Source: Plasmodium relictum (lineage: Eukaryota > Apicomplexa > Aconoidasida > Haemosporida > Plasmodiidae). Taken from it: a DNA stretch of 64,000 nucleotides. The stretch is from positions 1,025,341 to 1,089,340 of the forward strand of contig NC_041688.1 in the NCBI RefSeq assembly GCF_900005765.1. Direction: 5' to 3'. Positions 33,792 to 44,700 of the stretch are shown here, in pieces. A program made the position numbers and the translations under genes. The notes below the pieces were generated by a model. That model had not been told where the DNA came from and ran no database searches. It worked only from the letters and a program-made list of their open reading frames with translations. Each line of letters starts with the position of its first letter. The stretch's first letter is position 1.

Positions 33792-35454
33792 ACTTACTTT
33801 TTCTTTTTTTTTTTTTTTTCTTTGTTCAGCCTTCTTTTTTGAACAAAAAAAGAAAAAAAATTAATGAGAAAATTCTTTGTTATTTGTTTTATTTTGTTTT
33901 CAAAAATAAAAAATAATCTTGCATATTATTTAAAGTCATTTTAAAATAAATATCTGTTTAAAAATCACACAGTAATTATTGAATAATGTTTTATTTATAA
34001 GAATACATAATGAAGAGAGTACATAAGTATTAGTAATTTCTATTATATATAATTTTAAAAATAAATGTATTATTATAAATAATAAAAAAAAAAAAAAAAT
34101 TAATATTAAAGATAAAATAGGAGTATGTAATATTAAAATTAAGGTGATATAATAAAAACTTACTACTTAAAAATAATTCTTTAATGTATATAAATATAAA
34201 AAAATAAAATTGAATTATAAATTAGTAGAATTAAGAGAATTATATTTCTGAATAATAAATATTATTCACTATTATAAATGGATCTTTTATTATATATATA
34301 TTTTTAAATAATACAATTTTCGATTTAAGTATAATTCAGTATTTTGTAAATATTTTATTAATCTTTTATAGTACATACCTTTTACGCTTATATATTTCTT
34401 TCTTTTTGTAAAATAGTATAAAAAAAAAAAAAAAGGAAAGAAAATACAACTATTTTAGTAATGCAAATACATATTTTTTTAAATATCACTTTATACGTTT
34501 TAATATATTTATATATTAGGTCATTTTGCTCTTTGAATTACTTAAGATATTAAGTGAAATAAAAATATACTTGCTATAAATATAAATGTTAATACAAAAT
34601 TTTCTTTTCTTTTCATATTGTTTCTACATGTTTAATAATTTCTTATTTGCTTTTCTAAAAATAATATTTCTTTTATAAGTGTATAGACCAAAAAAAACAA
34701 AAAAAAAAATAAAAAATAACACTTTTATATATGTATGTATTTTGTAAAATGATTAAACATTAAGTGCAAATGTTCAAAATAGTATAAGTATTAGTAATAT
34801 ATATTTTTTTATCTTTTAATAATAAAAATTACGAAATATAGTAAATAATATATTTTTATAAATTGAAAGCATTGTAAATTTTATAAAATAATTCAATAAC
34901 TTCAAAAAAAAAATAGGTAATGTTAAAAATTCTAAAGTTCAATTATATCTTTTACACAAATATGTTTCATTTATATTTTGTTAATTTAAGTATATAATAA
35001 TATTACTTATATATATTTAAGAAAAAAAAAGAAAAAAAAAAAGTATTATCTTTAAAGAATTCTTAAGAATAAAACATTTATAAAATTTTTTTTTTGTTCT
35101 ATTATTATAAACGTTGCAAATTTTTATTTTAAATTTATTAAGGTAGCTAAAGATGCACATAGAAAAAAAAAAAAAAAAAATCATAATACGTCTATAACTT
35201 AAATTATTACATATAATATTAATAAGATAAAAAAAATATTAAATTTTAATAATTGTCTTTTATTATAAAAAAAAAAAAAAAACGTTTCTACATTCAATTG
35301 AAATTTATTTCTACAACATATCTGAAAAAAAAAAGAAAAAGACAGCATTTTGCATAATTTTTATGTAATATAGAATTAAAAATTTTGTCATTCTTCAATA
35401 TTTTATGTATTTTGCTTAATTTTAACTTTATTTTAAATTTCAATTTTTTTTAAA
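33792..35454. other. Divergent intergenic region
   Basis: About 1.7 kb between the minus-strand helicase and the plus-strand coiled-coil gene. It has repeated poly(A) runs, and no open frame of coding character or RNA-like element was seen. It presumably carries both promoters. Confidence 0.55.
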
Positions 35455-36534
35455 ATGGATGAAAAAAAAAAAAATTTTTATAATTATGTTGATAATATGC
35501 ATAAAAAAAATGAAGAAATACACAAGGAAATGCAAATTAAAGAAAAATTAAAAAATGAAGAGCAAAAAAAAATTCAAGAATCAGAAGAAATTATAAAAAA
35601 AAATGATATTTATATTTCAAATATTGATAATATAAATAAAAATAAAGAATTAAGTTATGAAAATTTAAAAAGAGAAATATCTATACAAAAAAGCAAATTA
35701 AAAAATTTAAAATCTTTGTTAAATGAATTTCCTGATGCTATTGATAAGGAAGATGAGAAATATGATGAGTTTAAGTATTTGAAAAAAAAAAAATTTTAAT
35801 TATATAATGAAAAGTACAAAGATTTAAAAATGTGTATATAATATTAACAATAATACTTGTGCAATATACATATATATAATAGTAATGAAAATATCAATAA
35901 AAATATAAAAAAATTATTTTTCATTTTTATTTTATAAAGAAAAAAATCATATAGAGAAATAAATGAATTAATGAATACATTAGAATCATCGAATGGTTCT
36001 AGAAACACTGATGAAATATGGGAAAAAATAAAAGAAAGCCATAAATGTACCGAAAAATTAAATAATGCTATTCAGGAAACATATAGTGAATTAGCTATGC
36101 TAAATGAGAAATATAATAATTCAAAAGATGAATTTCGAGTAATATATTTAATCTATTCTAAATATTATTTTCCTTTCCATTTATAATAAATTTAAACGTG
36201 ATATATTTTTTTATTATTATATAATTTTCCTCATATAATTCTTTTATATTTTAAACTTCTTATAAAAAAAAATATATATATATATATATTTTTATATAGG
36301 ATCTTGTTGAATTAGAGAAGAATAAGAAAAAAAAGTTAAAAAAAATATCAGTAACACTACAGGTATATTACATATATATGCTTATTTATGTTATTGATTT
36401 TCTTTACTTTCTTTATTTTTATTTTTCAAATGTAACAGTTCATTCAAAATTTAAAACAAGGAGTAAACGAAAAAACAAATAATGAAAGCGATTTAAAGAA
36501 AAAATTAGAAGAAATAAATGATTTATATAAATAA
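35455..36534 (+). CDS. Small coiled-coil protein, four exons, function unknown
   Basis: Exons 35455-35774, 35940-36138, 36300-36362 and 36439-36534 join in phase to 225 residues. The product is almost entirely Lys/Glu/Asn-rich, with heptad-like helices (for example YENLKREISIQKSKLKNLKS and LNNAIQETYSELAMLNEKYN). It ends LEEINDLYK. It has no signal peptide and no membrane helix. The size and uninterrupted coiled coil recall kinetochore (SPC24/SPC25-like), prefoldin-like or tethering subunits, but no specific motif supports any of these. The stop lies only 97 bases from the stop of the convergent helicase gene, so the transcripts must overlap or end very close together. The first intron donor AA|GTATTT is the least certain junction; an in-frame stop follows within 30 bases if it is not used. 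Confidence 0.75.
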
Positions 36535-36631
36535 ATAAGGTTTTAAAAGTCTTACATTTGTATGACTTTGTATAAATTTTTTTCTTTCTTTTATTTTTAT
36601 TATTATTATTTCTTTTTTTTTTTTTTTTTTT

Positions 36632-38929
36632 CTACATAGCTTTTTTTAATTCTTTTTTATAATTTTTTCTTAAAGATCTTTTTCTACTAAAAAGTTCTTC
36701 AAATTTCACATTATTTTTATGAAATTCATATATTTTTTTCGTTATTAAATCATTCAAATTGTTAAATATATAAATATCTCCTGTACTTGGTCCTCTACTT
36801 ATTCTTCCATTCCTATGAAAAAAAAAAATGCGATGATAATGTCGTCTAAAAAATATATATAATTATACAATATATAAATAAAATATATATACAGTATGTT
36901 TAAGTTTTTTTAATTATTTCTTAAAAAATTTGATATTTTAATATATTTATAAAATAACTTTTTTTTTTTTTTATATTTTTTTAAGTATATTAGCAACTTT
37001 TTTCTTAATTTTTTCTATTTTTTCATTTTTTCTTTATTCTTTATTCCTTATTCTTTATTCTTCATTTTTTTTTTTCTTTTTTTTTTCTTAAAATTAACAA
37101 TTTATAATGATTTTAGATAATTGCATTTTCAATTTTTTTTTATAATTATATTAATACTATATCTTATTATTCCTAATATAATTATAATAAATATTACAAT
37201 AGCATATAGTTTCCTTTTTATTATTAATATTATAACTATTATAATGAATTAATTTATTATCATTATAAATTATTATATAATTTACTTTTGATAATGCATT
37301 ATATATAATTATATTATTTTTCAACTTTCATAATTTTATATTTTCTTTTTTTTTATTTGTGAATTTCTCATTACCTATGAGTATAAACTATGATATTTGT
37401 TGGTGTATCAAAATGAAAAAGGTGTGTGATGTTTTTCACATCAACACCTCTATATATTATATCAGTAGTTACTAAAATAGATTTTTCTGAATTCTTAAAA
37501 TGTTCTAAAATTATTAATAGATCTGTTTTTTTTAATGAAGAATTAAAAATGAAAATGTTATCGAAAACGGATTTCAATAAACTAAATGCTTGGTTGCAAC
37601 TTTTAATAGTATTGCAAAAAATAAGAACTTTTTTATGATTTTCTTTTAGAAGGATATCTTTAATTGCTTCAAATTTTGCATAAATATTATGAATACTTAA
37701 ATTAATAAAATGATAATTAATCAATGGATGAATATTATGCATATATTTTGTTTTTATCATTACTGAATTTTTTATATATTTCATTATGTTGTTATATGTA
37801 GATTTCTTTCCTTTATTACTTAAGGTAGATGATGTTATTATTGATACAAAATTATCATTTATTCTTTTTATTTCATTAAAAATAAAATTCATATATTTCA
37901 AGTAAGGTTTTTCAAATATTGCATCTACTTCATCTATTATAAAAAAATTTAAATTTTTTAAAAAATACAAAGTTTCTTTATTTTCTTTCATATAATGATA
38001 AAATTTTATAGGAGATGATATGATTATAAGATTCTTATTTGAACTTATCTTATCTTCATTTTTTAAGTTAATTGTTTTAACCTTTACATTTCTAAAAAAG
38101 AAAAAGATATATATATATGCTCTAATATAATATATTTTTTTTTTATTTGGAACAATAATAATATATATATGTACACATATGCATAATGTATGTTTATATT
38201 ATATTTGCAAATAATTTGTTTCTTTTAGAGTACTACTTATATTTAATTACTTAAATACAAAAATATTATAATTTTATATAAAATGGATATTTACAATTTA
38301 TAACTAATAAAAAATCTAATAATTTATTTAAAAAAATAAAATAAGAATAAAATATATTTTTTTATCATATATATAACATTTCAAAGTTACTTTGAAAGGA
38401 GTTTTATGATATCATAACATTGGTTACACAATAAATTATTATATTGAAAAATTATAGTACATATATTTTTTTTTTTTTCCTTTAATAAATGATTTAAAAT
38501 GAGAATTATATAAGACATTGTTTTTCCTATACCATTTTCTGCACCTATAATAATATTTTTCAATTTTTCATAATTTTTATTATAATAATCTAATAAATCT
38601 GATTGAATTGTTGAAGCTACATTAATATTATTTTTTCTTAACTCTTCTACTAAGGTTTTGTGAATATTCAAATCAGAAAATGTTTTATTACTTTTAAAAA
38701 AATAACCATCTTTGTTATTTACAATTTCAGTCATACATGGAAAATTTTCAATAGTATAATCAAAATGGCTTTGCAAGTTTTTAATTATATATTTTTGTCT
38801 ACATTTTACATATTTATATTTTAGTTTTAAGAATTTATCTGACTTGCTATTAATATTAGTTATATTGAAGCTATTGATTAGTAAAAAAAAAAAAAAAAAA
38901 CTAATAATTAAGAGATATATAAAAAACAT
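36632..38929 (-). CDS. Diverged DEAD-box-like helicase with signal peptide, three exons
   Basis: Exons 38391-38929, 37375-38091 and 36632-36812 join in phase to 478 residues; the introns are 299 and 562 bases. A strong signal peptide (MFFIYLLIISFFFFFLLINS) opens the protein. Helicase motifs are present but altered. Motif I is GAENGIGKT (129-137), motif II DEVD (233-236), motif III SST (267-269) and motif V TTDIIYRGVD (388-397). Motif VI is HRNGRISRG (418-426), completed only across the last splice junction. The Walker A Lys-Thr, the acidic pair of motif II and the motif VI arginines remain, so ATPase activity is possible. No clear Q motif or PTREL motif is visible. The leader suggests an ER-routed or apicoplast location. 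It may be a plastid RNA helicase that has drifted, like others known in Plasmodium. Confidence 0.82.
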
Positions 38930-39920
38930 AATAATTCATTATTTTTGATATTTTTTTTCTTTTGTCTTTAAATTCTATCAAGATTAAAAAAGAAAAATAA
39001 ATAAATATGGGAAAAAAAAGTGAAAATTCTTAAAAATCAAATAACATCGAATAACAGACTAATAAATATGTAAATATAAAAATTAAAAGTGTAATTATTA
39101 CATAATAATATTTCTATATATATAAATGTTATTACGCAAATATAACTTTGTAAAAATTCAAAATTATTTTTGGTACTTTTGTGACTTAATAAAAAAGCAT
39201 TATAAATATATATTTTATTTTTATTTTTAGTATGAAGTATTTTTATACATAAAAAAAAAAAAAAAAAACTTGCGAATACTATGTTTTTTAAAATAAATTT
39301 AAAGAATTAAAAATTATTTTTATATATACATAATTAAAAAAAAAAAATAATAAAAAAATTTTCATTTAAAAATTTAATAAATTTTTTTTTTTTGGAATAT
39401 TGATTTATTTGTAAGAATAAAATTTTCCTTATAATAAAAATATAAAAGATTTAAAGTATTTAGGCACTTTTTATAGTTAGGGAAGGTTAATATGAATAAA
39501 ATTTATTTTATACTTTATAATTATATAAAAGAAAAGAAATAAAAAAAAAAAAATTGAACAATATTTCCATCTTTTAAATAAATTGAAAGATGGAAATTTT
39601 ATGTAAAATTGGATTATATAAATTAAAATCTCTATATGTACACAATAATGTATTTAAATGAATATTTAATGGTTAATAAGAAAAACAAAAAAGAATGAGA
39701 TTATTATTATAAAGTGTTGTTCTAATTTAATAGTTGTAAAAGGAGTTGGATTTTTCACTTTTTTTTTTTTATAAAATCATAAGAAAAAAATAAACATATT
39801 TATGTAAATTAATTTTTGATGTATTTATAAGTAAAATTAAATATAATTTTGGTTATTTAATTTTTTTTTTTTTATTGAAATGAAAAAATTATTTTAAAAA
39901 AAAAATAAGAAAAATTAAAA
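38930..39920. other. Divergent intergenic region
   Basis: About 1 kb between the minus-strand diverged helicase and the plus-strand AN1 gene. Poly(A)/poly(T)-rich, with no supported gene. An imperfect inverted pair (CCATCTTTTAAATAAATTG and TTGAAAGATGG, about 39567-39596) can form a short hairpin of unknown relevance. Confidence 0.5.
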
Positions 39921-41190
39921 ATGGCATATTTTTCTGATCTTAGCAAACAATGTGAAATGACTGGTTGCAGAAATCATGATTTTCTTCCCTTCGAATGTGA
40001 ATATTGTAATTTAAATGTATAAATAATTAATAAATAAATTTATATTTAGATAAGATTATAATTTAGCAATGTATTTATTCTTAATTTGAAAAAAGAAAAA
40101 TGTTTAAAAAAGATATTTTATTTTTATTTTAAAATTTACGTTCATTTATTATTACAGTTTTGTGAATTACATAGAAATATTCAAGATCATCTTTGCCCCA
40201 AATCAAAAGGTTTTGATTCGAAAGTTGTATTATGTGAATATTGTAACTTGGTTATACCTGATGTAAGTTAAATTATATATAGTATGATTTTAATAAAGAA
40301 TTAAAAAGACATTTTCCCATCTATTTATATACCTTTATTATTAGTGTATATATTTCCTTGAATATATAATTTTTATTTTTCATTATATATCCATTAATCA
40401 CAAAAATATATCTTATAAAATAGAATTACCTTTTTATAAATATTCAGAAAAAAGAAGAAATAAAAGAACATTTAATTTATAAATGCTCATATAAAAAAAA
40501 TAAAAAGTTTATATTGGTATGTAATAAGAAAGAATGCAAAACAGTAAGTAAAAAATATCAAAAAAATAAAAAAAAAATTATTTTCTCCATTTTTGTAAAG
40601 TATGTATATATTTATACTTATTAAATACTTTTAATTAAATTAAGAAGTGTAAAAATTCTTGATTCTTGAGACTTTTTTTTTTTTGTAATACACATTATTT
40701 CATAACTAAAATTTTTGTGTAAATGTATTAAAAGTACATTTATCTTATTTAAATTTTTTTTAGGTTTTAAATGGAATTAACAATTACAAATGTAAAAATT
40801 GTAAAAAGAATTTTTGTTTGCCTCATCGATACCCAGATGTTCACAACTGTATACAAGAACCAAAAGAAAAAAGCTTTTTTCAGAGTAAGCAGAATACTTT
40901 TAATCCAAATAATATATTTAAAACAAAAAATTATAAATTTTTTTTTTTTTTTTGTAATAGAATATTTTTTTTTTTTTTAGATAACAATAAAAATAAAGTT
41001 TTCAAATATGATTCCTTTAAAAAAACAAATAAAAAAAATAAGGTTACTTCAATTTTTATATGTCGAAATATATATAATTATTATATAAAACATTTATGAA
41101 AATAATTAAGAAATTTATATAATTTATTTTAATCTATTCTTTTTAAATAATTTATAGATAAAATGGAAGAACTGTTGCTCAATACAATAA
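39921..41190 (+). CDS. AIRAP/ZFAND2-type double AN1 zinc-finger protein with C-terminal CaaX box
   Basis: Six exons, 39921-40016, 40158-40262, 40448-40543, 40764-40884, 40981-41042 and 41158-41190, give 170 residues. The first AN1 finger reads QCEMTGC, DFLPFECEYC, NFCELH and DHLC. A ZFAND2-specific spacer finger follows (VLCEYCNLVIP...H...KC). The second AN1 finger reads VCNKKEC, YKCKNCKKNFCLPH and HNC. Ligand spacing matches AIRAP/AIRAPL, two-AN1 proteins that act with the proteasome and p97 in stress proteostasis. The last exon ends KNCCSIQ, so the final four residues CSIQ form a CaaX prenylation site preceded by a second Cys. Human AIRAPL (ZFAND2B) is also prenylated. No ubiquitin-interacting motif is visible. 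The fifth intron (40885-40980) is 96 bases without an in-frame stop, so retention is possible. The last donor (AAG|GTTACT) is non-typical, and the CaaX depends on it. Confidence 0.85.
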
Positions 41191-41748
41191 AATCCGTTTA
41201 GTTTTTTTATACTTTTATTTTTATTTATTTTTTTATTCTATTTGTTGTTTTTATGAATTTATATTATATGCACTTTTTTATGTTTATTTTTTTTTAATTC
41301 CTAAAAACTTTTGATCTATATTAAATATTCTCGTATTTATTATATAATTTGTTTTAATTTATGTTATTAAAAATAATATAGTATTTGCACATTTATGAAA
41401 TACTTTGTTATTTGATATGTACATATTTTTTTTTTAATAATTTGAAGACTTTAATTAATAATAGTTGTCATAAAAAAAAATTTATAAAATATTAAAAATA
41501 AAATTACAGTAATTCTTTTAAGTAAAATAAATAATTAGAAGAAAAAGGTTAGCATTATAAATATCATATATAGAAGGCCAAAATTAAATGAAATTTTTCT
41601 TTATGGTATAAATTAAAAAAAAAAAATTTTTTTGTTTAAAATATAGATAGAAAAAAATTATACAAAACATTTTGTATGAGATATATATATAATTATAAAA
41701 TAAATTTAAATATATGGTAAAAAAAAAAAATTAAAAACAAAAAGAGTG
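41191..41748. other. Convergent intergenic spacer
   Basis: 3' regions of the AN1 gene and the P-type ATPase gene. A+T-rich, with nothing further seen. Confidence 0.55.
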
Positions 41749-44700
41749 TTAAACAGGAATTTTTCTATTTTTAAAATTAAAAAATTTTCTTACCAAATTA
41801 TAAAGCTTTTCACATAAAATATATTTAGATATGAAAATATTTACAGCTATATTTAGAAAATTTAAGAAAAGAAATCTTATTTTATGGTTCCTACTCAATA
41901 TATTATTTCCGTTAGGACCGTAAAAGCTTAATCCACTAGCTGAATAAGAAAATAAATCTAAAATTTTGAATTTCGTAGTTTTTGAAATCTCATTATTACA
42001 ATTCATGCGAAATAAACACGTCAACTTATTAGGACCTCCTAATGTTAAATATAATAAAAAACTGTTTATCAAAAAGTAATACCTACAAAAAATAAAGTGA
42101 AATATAATAATATTTAATGATACTACATAAGTGAAAAAATATATATAACAAAATACATTATACTGTTTCTTTTCTTTTTTTTTTTTTTTAATATCATGTA
42201 GAAATTTCATTACGTCATAAAGGTATAATTTGTAAAAATATTTTTTCTATATTTTCCACCAAACGTTAAAATAAAAGCACTATTTACAATTTGAAAACAA
42301 AACCAAATACATGTCAAAAAACTTTCATAATTATCACTCATTAACCACCAAGATGATTTGGGTGCTGAGCTGTTCATATGATATGATGTTGGTAAATTAT
42401 AAACATAAAAAAATTGAAAAATAATTACATAAAGAAAGAAAAAATTAACTAAAAGTGTACATAATAAAGAAAGAATGGTTTGAGCACCTATAATACTTGA
42501 AGTGGGTGTTTGTGTTTTTAACTTATGTGCTGGTTTTGATAAAGTCATTGACTTTGCTAATAATAATAAAATTACATTATCAAAAAACAAATACCCATAT
42601 TCTGACATAACTGCATGTGCATGCATGAATAAGACAATTTTAATAATTGAAATCATAAATCCATATAATAGCATATACTTATAACAATTAATAGACGTAA
42701 CTAAGCAAGCTCTTCCTTCCCTTAATATATCAATCACACTTTTTAAATTTTCATTTCTACTACTAAAAGGTGACACAACTGATGTATCAGAATTCGACAA
42801 AGCTAAACCTGCATGAGAAATTTTTAAAGCACCACAATCATTACTTCCATCTCCGCACATACCCGATATGTAACCAAAATTTATAAAATCTTTTATGACT
42901 TCAATTTTATTATTTGGTGTTAATCTTGAAAATATGCGTACCCTTAATAAGAAATTTTTATATTCTTCTAGTTCTTTATTATTAAATTCTTCATCATTAC
43001 TTTTAATGTGAAATATTCTATGCCTTATAAATCGATAAGCTTCACCTGTTAAAATTATTTCTTTATATATATCATCATACAATACAATATTTTTACTAAT
43101 TTTTCTGTCGTTTTGTATATTAATAAATATCAATTCATCATTTAATACATGTCCATATACTATTATATTTTCTTCATATTTTTCTTCTTTTATGTAATAC
43201 GAAGCCTTGTTATTCATAAAATGAATTTGATCATTAGATTTTAAAATGCTACTTTCTTTATCTTTTATATTCTTATCATCTTCTATACTATTATTAATGC
43301 TGTCATAATTATCAGCACTTGTATTATTATTACTGTAGTTCACAGCATCATTATAAGTATCATTTTTACCATTTGAAAACTTACACATTAAACTATTTTT
43401 AACGCTATAATCATTTTGATTTAAATTATTGGATACTAATTTTTCTTTCTCATCTTTATTTTGAGGTAATAAAAGAGTATTTTCTTCTGATTCATATTTA
43501 CAGTTTCCATTACAATATTTTGATTTAATATATGAATACTTTATATCAACATACTTTTTATTTCTAACATTTCCTTTATCAATTTCCTTTTTATCACTGC
43601 TTTTATTCTTTTTTTTTTTTTTTGGTTGTTCATTATATTTATCCAAAATATACGGTGAATTACTTAATTTTTTCTCATTGCTATTTGATTTTATAAGATT
43701 TTCAAAAGATAAAAATTTTGTTTCGTTAGATTGAAATACATTTTCTTTATCATTTTTCTTAATTTCAGAATTAATATTAGAATTTATATTTAATGAAAAA
43801 AAAGAATCATAAAAATCTACCTTACTGAATAACCCTATTTTATTGCCAACGTATAAACAATTATAAGCATTGTCACCAGTTAATATAATAGGTCTAATTG
43901 AAGAATCTTTTAAAGTTTGAATAACATTAGGAGCATCATTCTTTATGTGATTATTAAACATTATTAATGATAGAAAATTCATATCCTTTTCTAATTCTTC
44001 CCTAGATAATTCTAGAATATTCTCATAAGATGATTTCCATATAATTTTAAAAGCTAAAGCAATAACATAAAACCCATTTTTACTGTATTCTTGTTCTTTT
44101 TTTTTAAAAAAAAATATTTCGTCATTTTTAATACATTTTTGGTAAATTTTATCGAAGGAACCTTTGGAAAAAACAATGTAAATTTTGTCTTTAAAATCAA
44201 AATATCCATATGATAAGGTAGTAGATATTTTTGTGTAGTAATCAAATTCATATGTTTTTAGAATATCAAAACTTTTATATTCATCATTCATTTTTAAAGT
44301 AATCTTTTTTATATTCATATCATGTTTATTGATATAATTGCTTATTCTCATCTCAGTTGCTTCAAATAATCTTTTATCAATTTCATTTCCATATATATTA
44401 TTACTATCATAATAAACACATGAACAACCAGCCAATGCATAAATTAGTAAATGATAATTTGAAGGTGTATTATTAAGAGTAAGTTTATTAGTCCATATCA
44501 ATTTGCTATTATATAATAGAGAAGTAATTGAATTCATAGTAGTAGATTCATTAATATTACTTGTTTTTGTAATTATATTATTATTATTATCATTACCCCT
44601 TTTATTATTGCTTTTTATCAAATCTTTTTTTTGCTTCTTTTTTATAAAGCAATCCCCTTTAATGATATTTGAATTCATATCAATTGATACTTGTTGGTCC

